Of a DNA stretch of 64,000 bases, positions 19,501 through 27,682 are shown one piece after another. Both the position numbers and the translations under genes were made by a program. The notes beneath the pieces were generated by a model. It saw only the letters and a program-made list of their open reading frames with translations, did not search any database and was not told the origin of the DNA. Positions within the stretch are counted from its first letter, which is position 1, and each line of letters starts with the position of its first letter. Source of the DNA: an uncultured Verrucomicrobiales bacterium (GTDB lineage Bacteria; Verrucomicrobiota; Verrucomicrobiia; Verrucomicrobiales; Akkermansiaceae); NCBI GenBank assembly GCA_905478925.1, contig CAJQKQ010000019.1, forward strand, positions 1 to 64,000, given 5' to 3'.

Positions 19501-19673
19501 ACCTTGAACTGAACGGTGCCGTGCCGGATGTGGTAGTTTCTCTCGGTCCGGGCGATCAGGCGGAAGGCAACGATCCCCAGTTGGCTGCTGCGATAGCGAT
19601 ACTAAGTAAGGAGATTTTCGATAAATCGCCACGGGTGAAAGCTCGGATCAAGTCCGAGCGGGAAGAAAAGTGA
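16587..19673 (+). CDS. Exported tricorn-like serine protease (S41 family)
   Basis: A 1028-residue protein built like archaeal tricorn: two beta-propellers with repeated SPDGxRIxF-type blades (about 20-580), a helical part, a PDZ domain (about 720-790, GDLTVAGVVPGSPVSMAK) and a C-terminal S41 protease core. Ser694-His695 (VSHLTF) matches the Ser-His pair of tricorn and Ser917 (GNTFSNAE) the nucleophile; their spacing of 222-223 is close to that of tricorn. Unlike the cytosolic archaeal enzyme it has a signal peptide (MREILLALAFLIPVSVSG), so it probably degrades peptides in the periplasm. The start at 16587 is preferred over a TTG two codons upstream. Confidence 0.88.
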   Translation: MREILLALAFLIPVSVSGTELKEIRAMAWPALSGDGNTLAFEWLNDIWIAAGKGGKAVRITTDPARDSYPKFSSDGMRIVFSSERSGSMQVHSVKMDGSDARQHSANTEGYTLEDVSSDGAYALARGQRECSGYKSTRLLKVNLRKDARELMLFDATSHSVSISSDGSRFLFCRGGEQPFRDGYMGSRASQIHLYDMADDSFRSIVDEKWEARSPKWRPDGKGFLYLSNESGAFNIHSHQLGAGSGKQLTFFRDDSVVAPALSGDGKVMVFRAGQAIYRYEPGDGSSPEKIHLFTDEKLPDRCIREEKVTGTSSVAFSQDGKSVVFSAAGDLWAMGSGAKEPVRLTETDDRDEREPQLSQDGKRLYFLGDDGLNSEVCVVPWSDMAMGEVVVLKASDRSKRSLRLSPDGSRVSWIEATGDLVTSPVSGMGGKTVMHCWDMPTYDWSPDGRWLVVAAKDIHSNRDIWIVPADGAVEPVNLTMHPAFEGSPKWSPDGNRIVFIARREPDGLARMWVFAVDRLLGGKTPEVEDFNVIRSSLKAIDAAISEPIRMAWTADSKTVLFQSRDTKDITVYSQPIDGGEVAEYANFRGIPVGLSENGATFWRIDRVPYVYWGRMKEAEFSFGFSVIQDRSKRMKLGFRRIWRTLSERFYDETMNGKDWPAVLVKYEDAAAGSMDSRQFERVVEHLLGELNVSHLTFRSTPWGLETATIAPKKPTAHPGVIFSNRWEGDLTVAGVVPGSPVSMAKSPPLAGETVLRIGGRDVVSQSPLERFFNGAKGVPLPIVIAGKDGVNRVLELIPISYQEARELDREGRVDSAHQAAGEYDIAYLPFRRMKSDDLRELEVEVYRASLDSDGLILDLRDNTGGRVADELLGMFCQPAHAFTIPRGGERGYPVDRRVIAAWDGPMVVLCNGNTFSNAEIFCHAFKRLGRGKLVGEQTNGGVISTVSVEIPEIGELQVPFRGWFDVDTGRDLELNGAVPDVVVSLGPGDQAEGNDPQLAAAIAILSKEIFDKSPRVKARIKSEREEK

Positions 19674-19755
19674 GAATTCCAGTGGAAGCAGTGCTTGTTT
19701 TCCCTGTTCCGCACCTATACCCCGTGCATTGCCCTACCGCTGGGCACCCCACATC

Positions 19756-20334
19756 ATGATTCTATTCCTTATTTGGTGCCTCGCAGGCCTTTCCGTCGGT
19801 ATCGTATTCGCCTCCTTTTTCGAATGGACGCTGCACAAGTATGTCATGCACCGCCCGGTCTGGAATTTCCGCTACGCCTTCCAAGCACACGCCGTTGTCC
19901 ATCACCAAGTGTTCAAGGCTGACAAGACCTACCACCTCATCGAGGAAAAGAACAAGATGACCATTCCAATGGCATGGTGGAACGGCCCCTTGCTCATCCT
20001 GATCGGCGCGATTCCATTCGCGCTAATCTCCTTGGCGCTAGGACAATGGGGCTTAGCTGTTGGCGGTGCGCTGGCATTTGCCTCATACTACGGATTTTAC
20101 GAGTACATTCACTGGTGCATGCACCTTCCGAAGGCGAGGCGTGTGGAGAAACCCCAGTGGTTCCGCAAGCTCAACGGCCACCATCTCCTGCACCACCGCT
20201 ACATGCACAAGAATTTTAACGTCGTCTTCCCCCTCGCTGATTTCTGCCTCGGTACCCTGATTCTACGCGCGAAGACGAATTTCATGCAGGCCACCGGTCC
20301 CTCCGTCCCGGACGTGCAGCCGAAAGTGGCCTGA
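19756..20334 (+). CDS. Fatty acid hydroxylase superfamily membrane protein
   Basis: A 192-residue integral membrane protein with the histidine motifs of the fatty acid hydroxylase/sterol desaturase superfamily: HKYVMH, HAVVHH, HWCMH and HHLLHHRYMH. These bind a di-iron centre in the family. Hydrophobic segments lie at about 2-22 and 75-105. Substrate cannot be told from sequence; carotenoid, sterol, hopanoid or fatty acid hydroxylation are all possible. The start at 19756 (MILFLIW) begins directly with the first membrane segment; a TTG at 19729 opens the frame earlier. Confidence 0.75.
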   Translation: MILFLIWCLAGLSVGIVFASFFEWTLHKYVMHRPVWNFRYAFQAHAVVHHQVFKADKTYHLIEEKNKMTIPMAWWNGPLLILIGAIPFALISLALGQWGLAVGGALAFASYYGFYEYIHWCMHLPKARRVEKPQWFRKLNGHHLLHHRYMHKNFNVVFPLADFCLGTLILRAKTNFMQATGPSVPDVQPKVA

Positions 20335-20361
20335 CTGGGCAATCCTGTCAGCTGCGGCGCA

Positions 20362-20892
20362 TCACCCGATGTCGCCCATGTCGCCCATGTCATCGATGTC
20401 GTCGAAGCCGTTCTCTCCGCCGGTCTCGTCGAAGTCCATCTCGCGGACGCGCTTCTTGTCGCGCATGGCCTCGACGAGCTTGCGGAGTTCCTCGCGCAGG
20501 CCGATGCAATCGGTGATCGCCGGGATATCGACGTGAGGGAGGGAGCGGTCTGATGTCTGGAGGTGGACGTTGCCGAGGCCGGTGAGACGCATCCACCATT
20601 TTCGCTCCACAACCATGTCCTTGACGCGGTAGAGTTCGACCTCATCGATGTTCTGGTTGATGACGCCCTTGGTGATGCGAAGGCGCTCGGTGGTGACCTC
20701 GAATGTCTGGCAGCGCACGGTCAGGTAGCGCCACAGGGCGTAGGCGGCGGGGATGATGAGCGCGATGAAGGCAGGCGCGAAAAAGACCCCGCCGACGGTG
20801 ATCCCTGCAGCAAGCAGGATGGCGACGCTAAACGGTCCAATGTTGAGCCATTGTGAGGGGCTACCTTTCCAGAAAGTGGTTTCTTCGGTCAT
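20362..20892 (-). CDS. Bacterial PH-domain (YdbS-type) membrane protein
   Basis: A 176-residue protein with two membrane helices (about 18-55) followed by a bacterial pleckstrin-homology domain of the YdbS/YdbT type: LTVRCQTFEVTTERLRITKGVINQNIDEVELYRVKD is the usual opening, here at about 56-91, then GLGNVHLQTSDRSLPHVDIPAI. Function in the family is not settled. The C-terminal tail is a short acidic repeat (DDIDDMGDMGDIG), encoded by near-identical 9-base units. It converges on the hydroxylase-type gene. Confidence 0.85.
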   Translation of the reverse strand: MTEETTFWKGSPSQWLNIGPFSVAILLAAGITVGGVFFAPAFIALIIPAAYALWRYLTVRCQTFEVTTERLRITKGVINQNIDEVELYRVKDMVVERKWWMRLTGLGNVHLQTSDRSLPHVDIPAITDCIGLREELRKLVEAMRDKKRVREMDFDETGGENGFDDIDDMGDMGDIG

Positions 20893-21395
20893 GAGTAGAG
20901 ATTGAATGACGCGGTTAGGAAGGCAATCGCTAAGAATCGGGGGGAGTTTGTTAGTTTTTAGTTTTCAGAGAAGACTTGGGATCATCGGCCGGAAGTTTGC
21001 TCAATTTGTCGTCGCAGCTCCAGTCGCCCTTTCCTTCCCTGCCCGTGACTCAGGTTGAACTTCGCTCGGAACTTCGTGGCGCAGATCTGGTCGCTTTCTG
21101 GGAGATTCTCAGGCCAAGACCAAAAGTAGAAAGGGAGAGTCGAACGGTTTGGTTGCGAGATCTCATGAAATCTACTACTTGTGGTCATCGTGGGATCGGA
21201 GTGAATCGAGCGAGGTGAAAATATATTTTCTGGCAGGCTCCCAATATTCCATGGGCATCGTCGATGAAAGAATGGGGAAGGGATGTCTCATCGCTACAAC
21301 AGATGGATCGAAATACAGGTGAGTTTGTCAGCAAAAGTGGCCTGAAATGGTTGCTTGCGGGTGTGCAGTGAAACGGGCGAGGGTGAGCACCAGAT
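20893..21395. other. Intergenic region without a supported gene
   Basis: About 500 bases between a minus-strand and a plus-strand gene, so promoters for both are expected. Short open frames exist but show no family features. I see no convincing RNA gene, repeat or terminator. Confidence 0.5.
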
Positions 21396-22115
21396 ATGGG
21401 CAAGCTTTTCGAAGAGATTGATTTCCGTGAGACACCGCTGGGTGACTTGATTTTGCAGCGGCGCAAGTATCTGCAGCTCGATGGGCTGGATGTGTATGAG
21501 GTGAAACTCGGGGACGCGTTCCTGATGTCGAGCATGTTCCATGAGGTGGAGGAGGCGCTTTCGCGGCTGGGGTTGGCGGCGCTGGACGGGGAGGGCTGGG
21601 ACGTGGTGGTCGGCGGGTTGGGGCTGGGATACACCGCGGTGGCGGCGCTGGATTTCCCGCAAATCAAGGAGCTGCTGGTGGTGGATGCACTGGAGGGGGT
21701 GATCGACTGGCACGAGCGGGAACTGGTGCCGCTTGGGAAAACGATGAACGACGATACGCGTTGCCGCTACGTGCTGGGGGATTTCTTCAAATTGGCGGCG
21801 GCTCCGGGCAAGGGTTTCGATCCGGATCAGGCGGGGCGGAAGTTCCATGCCGTGCTGCTGGACATCGACCACTCACCGAGGAATCTGTTGGCCTCACAGA
21901 ATGCGACTTTCTACACCGAGGAGGGATTGGGAAAATTGGCGGAGCAGCTGCATCCCGGTGGGGTATTTGCGCTGTGGTCGGACGATGCGCCGGATGATGG
22001 CTTTATCGCGGATCTAGGTAAGGTTTTCCGGGAGGTGGGGACGCATGTGGTAAAATTTCCCAATCCGTTGCTGGAGACAGTTTCCGAGAGCACCGTGTAT
22101 GTGGCGAAGCTGTGA
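21396..22115 (+). CDS. Spermidine-synthase-like methyltransferase-fold protein
   Basis: A 239-residue protein of the spermidine synthase/SAM-methyltransferase fold. It has a short N-terminal beta region (FEEIDFRETPLGDLILQRRK), the SAM-type loop VVVGGLGLGYTAVAAL near 70-85 (compare GGGLG in spermidine synthases), LLVVDALEGVIDWH and the Asp motif VLLDIDHSP. Whether it transfers an aminopropyl or methyl group cannot be judged. It precedes fabV by 62 bases on the same strand. Confidence 0.7.
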   Translation: MGKLFEEIDFRETPLGDLILQRRKYLQLDGLDVYEVKLGDAFLMSSMFHEVEEALSRLGLAALDGEGWDVVVGGLGLGYTAVAALDFPQIKELLVVDALEGVIDWHERELVPLGKTMNDDTRCRYVLGDFFKLAAAPGKGFDPDQAGRKFHAVLLDIDHSPRNLLASQNATFYTEEGLGKLAEQLHPGGVFALWSDDAPDDGFIADLGKVFREVGTHVVKFPNPLLETVSESTVYVAKL

Positions 22116-22177
22116 AGATGATGGCCGGGGCGGGATTTGGTATTGCGCGGCGGTGAGGGGTGGGTAGCTTGTTCTAC

Positions 22178-23368
22178 ATGATCGTTTCACCGAAAATTCG
22201 CGGGTTTATTTGTACGACAGCTCATCCGGAGGGATGCGCGAAGCATGTTGAGGAGCAGATCTCGGTGGTTGAGGGGCGGGGGGAGATCGTCGGCGGCCCA
22301 AAGAAGGTGCTGGTGATTGGATCCTCGACGGGATACGGGCTCTCCTCGCGGATTGCAGCGGCGTTCGGGGCGAAGGCGGCGACGGTGGGAGTGTTTTTCG
22401 AAAGGCCGGGCGCGGAGGCCAAGAGCGCTACGGCCGGCTGGTACAACACCGTGGCATTCGAGCGCGAGGCGAAGGCGGCCGGGCTCTATGCGAGGTCGTT
22501 CAACGGCGATGCATTTTCCGATGAGGTGAAGCAGGAGGTCATCGCCGCGATCAAGGAAGATCTCGGGCAGGTGGATCTTGTTGTCTACAGCCTCGCCTCC
22601 CCAAGGCGGACGGATCCGAAGACAGGGGACGTTTATAAATCGGTGCTGAAACCGATAGGCGAGACCTACACGAACAAGACTCTGAACACCACCACCGGCT
22701 CGGTGGACGAGGTGACGATACCTCCCGCCGAAGGCGATGATGTGGAGCAGACCACGAATGTGATGGGCGGCGAGGATTGGGAAATGTGGATTGATGCGAT
22801 GCTCCAGGCCGGCGTACTGGCCGAGGATGCGCAGACGGTCGCCTATTCCTACATCGGACCTGAGGTGACGTGGCCGATTTACAAGAACGGTACGATCGGC
22901 AAGGCGAAGGAGGATGTGGAGCGGGCGCAGGTAGCGCTTGATGCAAAGCTGGCTCCGATTTCCGGCAAGGCATGGGTTTCGGTGAACAAGGCGCTGGTGA
23001 CCCAGGCAAGCTCAGCGATCCCGGTTGTGCCTCTCTATATTTCCCTGCTCTACAAGGCGATGAAGGATGCCGGGAGCCACGAGGACACCATCGAGCAGAT
23101 GGATCGCTTGCTCCGCGAAAGGCTCTACAACAGCGACCCCTTGCCCGACGAGGCCGGGCGGATTCGCATCGACGACTGGGAGATGTCCCCGGAGATCCAG
23201 AGCATCGTGGCGAAACGCTGGGAGCAGGTGACGACGGAGAATCTTGCCGAATTTGCGGACTTCAAGGGCTACCAAGCCGCGTTCCTCAGGCTGTTCGGGT
23301 TCGGCCTGGATGGGGTGGACTACGCTGCGGAGACCGATACGTCCGTCGGCGTGCCGTCGCTTTCCTGA
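22178..23368 (+). CDS. fabV: Trans-2-enoyl-ACP/CoA reductase, FabV type
   Basis: FabV reduces enoyl-ACP with NADH at the end of each fatty-acid elongation round and is a triclosan-insensitive alternative to FabI. The 396-residue length is typical. The start at 22178 (MIVSPKIRGFICTTAHPEGC) matches the family opening; a GTG at 22160 is less likely. Key features are VLVIGSSTGYGLSSRIAAAF (NADH binding), LVVYSLASPRR, and Tyr235-x8-Lys244 (YKNGTIGKAK), the catalytic pair with the spacing diagnostic of FabV. FabF is encoded 4.3 kb downstream but not in the same transcript by appearance. Confidence 0.96.
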   Translation: MIVSPKIRGFICTTAHPEGCAKHVEEQISVVEGRGEIVGGPKKVLVIGSSTGYGLSSRIAAAFGAKAATVGVFFERPGAEAKSATAGWYNTVAFEREAKAAGLYARSFNGDAFSDEVKQEVIAAIKEDLGQVDLVVYSLASPRRTDPKTGDVYKSVLKPIGETYTNKTLNTTTGSVDEVTIPPAEGDDVEQTTNVMGGEDWEMWIDAMLQAGVLAEDAQTVAYSYIGPEVTWPIYKNGTIGKAKEDVERAQVALDAKLAPISGKAWVSVNKALVTQASSAIPVVPLYISLLYKAMKDAGSHEDTIEQMDRLLRERLYNSDPLPDEAGRIRIDDWEMSPEIQSIVAKRWEQVTTENLAEFADFKGYQAAFLRLFGFGLDGVDYAAETDTSVGVPSLS

Positions 23369-23370
23369 AA

Positions 23371-23735
23371 GTTGGTATAAAAACCGCATTGGCGCGAGCG
23401 TTGGTTCTGGCGAGTTGATCGCGACGACTGCGGTGAACGCCCAGCAGGATGCAAAGATTCAGCTCCAAGTGATCGAAAGTATCGCGAAGCGATTCGAGGG
23501 GCAAGCTCATATGGATCCCAAACTTGAAGCTTTGGCTGAGGAGAAAGCTTCTGAGGAAGCCGCACTGGCCAAGTGAGAGGGTGAGGAAGAGGCAAGGTCT
23601 CGCGACTCGCTGATCTGGGCGAGCGTCATCACGCTGATATCCAACGTGCTACTCGTGGTCGATCGTTACCGCATGATTCAGAATGTTTCCACCGTGCTTG
23701 TGGCTTCGTTTACGTTGGTGCCTTCGCAGTGCTAG
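23371..23735 (+). pseudogene. Small membrane protein gene interrupted by an in-frame TGA
   Basis: Directly after fabV one frame reads ELIATTAVNAQQDAKIQLQV (from 23412), then ESIAKRFEGQAHMDPK and a Glu/Ala-rich helix up to a TGA at 23574-23576. In the same frame it then continues EGEEEARSRDS and a clear hydrophobic segment LIWASVITLISNVLLVV, ending at TAG 23733-23735. The parts fit one small protein with a cytoplasmic helix and one membrane anchor. No good ATG start with a ribosome site is visible; the frame is open upstream into fabV. I read it as a decayed gene; recoding of TGA is possible but unsupported. The family is not recognised. Confidence 0.5.
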
Positions 23736-23904
23736 CGCTACGCGAATTTGAAATGAACCGGGTGCTTTTCCTGAAATGCTGAGTTGTTCGTCAGTCATGA
23801 TCCCCGCCGCAGGGGGGGGGATTTGGGAAGCACGGTGAATTCGGAGAAGCCGGGTGCTCAGCTCTCTGCCTGCCCGGATGCCTGATCCGGGTAAGGTGTC
23901 ATTA

Positions 23905-24225
23905 TTATTTCTTCGGGAAGAGATCCACATTCGGATCGACCCATTCAGATTCGTGGCCCTTCGCGTAGCTGAAGAGGTGGCGGTGCATGTATTCGAAATA
24001 GATTTCTTTCTGCTCCTTGTCCAAGCTGTTCCAGATGGAGATGTTGAAGGCGCGGCAGACCTTCTGCATCATGGGGAGAGTGAGTTGGCGTCCTTTGCGG
24101 GCTCTCTGAACCTGTTTGTGGTTGAGCTGTTCGGTGGAAGAGTTGACTAGCTGATGATTGGTGATGCCCCAACTTTCCATGAGGGTGTCCAGAGGTTGTG
24201 TGCCGTGTTCGCGCGGGTCTTCCAT
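23905..24225 (-). CDS. Small HTH-like conserved hypothetical protein
   Basis: A 106-residue protein. Residues about 10-60 (WGITNHQLVNSSTEQLNHKQ, then VQRARKGRQLTLPMMQKVCR and AFN) have the helix lengths and the small-residue turn of a lambda-repressor-like helix-turn-helix. The C-terminal part is aromatic (KEIYFEYMHRHLFSYAK) and ends in a short basic tail. It could be a DNA-binding regulator, but the recognition helix is not clear enough to be sure. It lies upstream of folP on the opposite reading side with a 56-base gap to the folP stop. Confidence 0.65.
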   Translation of the reverse strand: MEDPREHGTQPLDTLMESWGITNHQLVNSSTEQLNHKQVQRARKGRQLTLPMMQKVCRAFNISIWNSLDKEQKEIYFEYMHRHLFSYAKGHESEWVDPNVDLFPKK

Positions 24226-24281
24226 GCCGTCTGTCTAGCCGGGTGCGGGTGAAAGTCAAAGACGGAAAGTGGAGGAGTCTA

Positions 24282-25112
24282 CTATGACAATGCTTCTGTC
24301 GCTCGCAGGGCAGCGAGGTTTCCTTTCACGTCATGGACGCGGTGGAGCATGATTCCGCGACTTCTTGCCAAGGCAGTGAGGGCTGCGGTTGGGGCGTCGC
24401 GTTCGTGGAGTTCGGCGGCGGCGGTGATCTTCGCGAGGAAGGATTTGCGGGAAACTCCGAGCAGCAGGGGGCGGCCGGAAGGCGCGAGGGTAGGGAGCTG
24501 TTGGAGAAGCGCGAGGTTGTGCTCCAGTGTTTTCCCGAAGCCGATGCCGGGATCGAAGCAGAGGCGTGTGGGATCGATGCCGAGCGTGGTGAGATAGGCG
24601 AGACGGTCTACGAAAAAGCGGCGGACATCTTCGGTGACATCGGAATAGGTGGGGGTGTCCTGCATGTCGGCGGGTGTGCCCTGCATGTGCATGATAACGA
24701 TTCCGCAATCCGAGGCAGCACAGACGGCGGCCATTTCCGGATCGGCGGTGAGACCGGAGACGTCGTTGACGATGTCGGCACCGGCGGCGAGCGCTTCGCG
24801 GGCGACGGAAGATTTCGTGGTGTCGATTGAGATCAGGCCGTCCCATTCGCTACGGATCGCGCGGATCGTGGCTGCGGTGCGGCGGATTTCCTGCTCGGCG
24901 GAAACCGCAAGCGCGCCGGGACGAGTGGACTCGCCGCCGATGTCGATGATGGCGGCACCTTCAGAAATCATTTGGCGCGCATGGCCAAGGGCTGCGGCGG
25001 GGGCGTCGAACTTGCCCCCATCCGAGAAGGAATCCGGGGTGGTGTTGAGTATGCCCATAACCTGCGCTTGCGCGCTGAGGTCGAGGTTGCGGCCATTGGT
25101 TTTCCAGATCAT
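24282..25112 (-). CDS. folP: Dihydropteroate synthase
   Basis: FolP joins p-aminobenzoate and 6-hydroxymethyl-dihydropterin diphosphate in folate synthesis and is the sulfonamide target. The 276-residue product carries MGILNTTPDSFSDGG, DIGGESTRPGA, NDVSG, MHMQGTP and GVSRKSF, all diagnostic. The start at 25112 (MIWKTNGRNLDLS) is chosen over a frame opening at 25220, which would overlap the divergent gene starting at 25202. Confidence 0.95.
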   Translation of the reverse strand: MIWKTNGRNLDLSAQAQVMGILNTTPDSFSDGGKFDAPAAALGHARQMISEGAAIIDIGGESTRPGALAVSAEQEIRRTAATIRAIRSEWDGLISIDTTKSSVAREALAAGADIVNDVSGLTADPEMAAVCAASDCGIVIMHMQGTPADMQDTPTYSDVTEDVRRFFVDRLAYLTTLGIDPTRLCFDPGIGFGKTLEHNLALLQQLPTLAPSGRPLLLGVSRKSFLAKITAAAELHERDAPTAALTALARSRGIMLHRVHDVKGNLAALRATEALS

Positions 25113-25201
25113 TGGTTGCTGGGAATCAAGACGGCGAGCGGAGATCGACGCGACTAAAAAAAGCGTTGGCATTCGTGGCGAGAGGCTTTCATGTTCCTCG
25201 C

Positions 25202-25711
25202 ATGCATTGGAACGACACATTCATCGCCATTTTCGAACGCTGTGCGGACGCCTACCGGAAGGGGGATTTTGATTATGAAAAGGACTACACGGGAGAGGAA
25301 TTGGTCTTTCTCGCCTCGATTGGATACAAGAAGCGCGAGTTGTTCGACTTTATTGAGGATTTTGTGGATGGGGCTGAGCCTTCGATGAGCACGGCGTTGC
25401 TGATCGCTGCGGTGCGGAGAGACTATCTCCTCGTTGAACAAAAGGGTGAACAGAGCGGCAAGGAGATCGCAAGGGATGAGCTGCCATCCCGCGGCGATGA
25501 ATTTGACGGGATCGCCTATCTGCCGAGGATTCTCGTGAAGGCACGTGCGAAACTGCGCGGTGAGTTGGATCCCGATACAATGTTCAGCTGCGGAGGCGAC
25601 AGGAACTTTCTTGCCAAGCACGGCGGCATCCCGGCTGCAGATTTCCTCCGTCGTGTCTGGGCTGCAGGCGACGACGATCGCAAGGTTGCGGCATGGATCA
25701 AGTCTCTCTGA
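25202..25711 (+). CDS. DUF5069-family protein
   Basis: A 169-residue soluble protein. Its centre reads IAYLPRILVKARAKLRGELD followed by FSCGGDRNFLAKHGG, which resembles the DUF5069 pattern of LPRxxxKARA...G.L...NC..D..FL...G found in Verrucomicrobiota. No function is known to me. It is divergent from folP with 89 bases between starts. The start at 25202 (MHWNDTF) lies next to a purine-rich stretch; the frame opens earlier at 25112 inside folP. Confidence 0.7.
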   Translation: MHWNDTFIAIFERCADAYRKGDFDYEKDYTGEELVFLASIGYKKRELFDFIEDFVDGAEPSMSTALLIAAVRRDYLLVEQKGEQSGKEIARDELPSRGDEFDGIAYLPRILVKARAKLRGELDPDTMFSCGGDRNFLAKHGGIPAADFLRRVWAAGDDDRKVAAWIKSL

Positions 25712-25768
25712 AAATCCCGAAAGTCCCTGCTTTACAAGGCGGGGGCTCATACCCATATTCCGCCGCCC

Positions 25769-26314
25769 ATGATTTTCGCTGACATCAACTGGCTCAATAT
25801 TAGTATCAACCTACTCTTGGTTGTCTTCGTAATCGTCTGCCTGCTGATGGCTCTTCTCATCCTCATGCAGCGCCCGAAACAGGAAGGCCTGGGCGCGGCA
25901 TTCGGTGGTGGCGTGACCGACCAGGTCTTCGGTGCCCGGACGACCAATGTGCTCCAACGAGGAACCGTCTATCTCGGCTCGATGTTCTTCATCCTTGCCC
26001 TTTCGCTTGCCATCCTAATTGGCAAGCAGACCAAGCAGAAGTCGCTTCTTGAACCTGAGAAGCCAGCAACTCAGGAAGAATCTGCCGTGGAGAGCGAAGA
26101 CGGGAAAATCGCTGAAGAACCCAAGGATGATCCAAAATCCCTGGCCGAGGAACTTCCCGCCGATGAAACTCCTGAGCCGGTTGCCGAAGAGGCACCTGCT
26201 CCCACTACGGAAGAGGCACCTGCCGAGGGAACTCCATCCGAGGAATCTGCCGCACCTATCGAAGAGCCTGCGGCACCTGCTGCGGAGGAAAACAAAGCGG
26301 ACAAACCTGAGTAA
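25769..26314 (+). CDS. secG: Protein translocase subunit SecG with acidic tail
   Basis: SecG assists SecYE in protein export. Two membrane segments (about 10-31 and 67-87) flank the conserved loop LMQRPKQEGLGAAFGGG, which fits SecG. The family is usually 75-130 residues; here 181, because residues 88-181 form a Glu/Pro/Ala-rich acidic tail (repeats such as EEAPA). Long acidic tails of this sort occur in other Verrucomicrobiota and Planctomycetota. The rhomboid gene begins 9 bases later, so the two are probably co-transcribed. Confidence 0.92.
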   Translation: MIFADINWLNISINLLLVVFVIVCLLMALLILMQRPKQEGLGAAFGGGVTDQVFGARTTNVLQRGTVYLGSMFFILALSLAILIGKQTKQKSLLEPEKPATQEESAVESEDGKIAEEPKDDPKSLAEELPADETPEPVAEEAPAPTTEEAPAEGTPSEESAAPIEEPAAPAAEENKADKPE

Positions 26315-26323
26315 GCCTGACGC

Positions 26324-27604
26324 TTGCAAGGTGTGAACGTGGGCGAACCGGACGGCAACGAGGAATTGGAGCTGCCGGTTTGGGCACGCGCCGATGCTTT
26401 TCCCGAAGCGGGAGATGGCTACGGCTGGATCAACCGCAAAGGCCGGCGGCACGCATCGGCGTCCGAAGAGGAGCTCGCAAAGACGATTCGTGAGGACAAA
26501 GACAGCGCGGTCGACCTTGTCTGGACGCCGGAGTCTGATTTTTGCAGGGTACCTGAAGAGGTTGAGGCGTTTGAGGAGCCGATCAGCGAAGTCAGGAAAC
26601 GCTGGGCGACCGATGACCTTGCGGATGCGCAGCACCGGCTGAAATGGTCCGGGATCGGTCTTGCTGCCTTACTGGGTTATATGGTGTTCCAAATTTGGAA
26701 TGCTTTTCCCGGTGTAGAGAAGGCCAATGGTGTGTCATTGATTTTTCAGGAAAAGATGACGCGGATTCTCACGGGTCTCTCGTCTTCGACGGCGGTCGGG
26801 ATCTGTTTGCTGGCCTTCCTCGTCTTCGCCTTCATCCCCTGGTATCAGGCGCAGAAGCGGATGCGTGAGATTAGGAAATCGGGTGGGCGACCGGCACCGG
26901 TCATCCCGCTCATCCGTTTCGAAACATGGCGGGATACTCAGAAAGCCCCTGTGACATGGGCGATCCTAGGCATGATCTCGCTGTCCTTCATCGCCCAGGT
27001 CTGGTTCGACAAATCCATCGTCGGATTCCATGGCTCCATCCAAAATGCCGGTCTGGTGAAAGGTGCCTACAAAGAGGGTCAGTATTGGAGGCTATTCACT
27101 GCGCCCATGCTGCATGGGGGGATCGTCCATTTCGTGATGAACGGCCTTGCGCTGCTCTATCTTGGGAAACGCGTTGAGGTTTTCGCCCGTTGGCCGCATG
27201 TGCCGATGGTGTTCCTGTTCTCCGCGCTTGTCGGGGGAGAGGCTTCCGCCCGCCTCATGGGCGCGACATCGGTGGGTGCCTCGGGAGGATTGATGGGCTG
27301 GCTCGGCTTCCTATTGGTTTTCGAGACGCTCCACGTAAAACTGGTGCCACGCAGTTCAAGACGGCGCCTGATCGGGGGAGTGGTGATGACGGCTCTGATC
27401 GGGTTGGTGGGCTATCGATTCATCGACAACGCCGCGCATTTCGGCGGACTGCTTGCTGGCATGGCTTATGCTGGAATCGTGTTTCCGCGATCCAGCTCCG
27501 TCAGCCGGCCGAGGATGAACCTCACCGATCGCATCATTGGAACCGGCAGCCTGGTCGCGATCGCGATATCCGGAATATTGGCGATTCTCCAGATGGCTGA
27601 CTGA
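26324..27604 (+). CDS. Rhomboid-family intramembrane serine protease
   Basis: A 426-residue membrane protein. The C-terminal half has the rhomboid core: WRLFTAPMLHGGIVHFVMN (family WR..T..F.H....H...N), GASGG with catalytic Ser320 and NAAHFGGLLAG with catalytic His372, so the dyad is complete. The N-terminal part has about 120 soluble residues, including VWARADAFPEAGDGYGWINR, and two additional membrane helices (about 108-125 and 155-175). The start is uncertain: TTG 26324 or GTG 26333/26339 are possible. Substrates are unknown. Confidence 0.88.
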   Translation: MQGVNVGEPDGNEELELPVWARADAFPEAGDGYGWINRKGRRHASASEEELAKTIREDKDSAVDLVWTPESDFCRVPEEVEAFEEPISEVRKRWATDDLADAQHRLKWSGIGLAALLGYMVFQIWNAFPGVEKANGVSLIFQEKMTRILTGLSSSTAVGICLLAFLVFAFIPWYQAQKRMREIRKSGGRPAPVIPLIRFETWRDTQKAPVTWAILGMISLSFIAQVWFDKSIVGFHGSIQNAGLVKGAYKEGQYWRLFTAPMLHGGIVHFVMNGLALLYLGKRVEVFARWPHVPMVFLFSALVGGEASARLMGATSVGASGGLMGWLGFLLVFETLHVKLVPRSSRRRLIGGVVMTALIGLVGYRFIDNAAHFGGLLAGMAYAGIVFPRSSSVSRPRMNLTDRIIGTGSLVAIAISGILAILQMAD

Positions 27605-27682
27605 ATTGGATGCGGGTAGGTAAGTCGGTGATTTCTATTGCTTGCGTGGTGCTTGGTTCAGCGTCTAGGGTTTTCCCACAAT

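Noticed and set aside
23574..23576. TGA as a selenocysteine codon
   Set aside because: No SECIS-like hairpin was recognised right after it, and the gene lacks a clear start; decay is simpler.
24331..24846. Arg/His-rich frame inside folP
   Set aside because: Antiparallel or shifted reading of folP, typical of GC-rich shadow frames.
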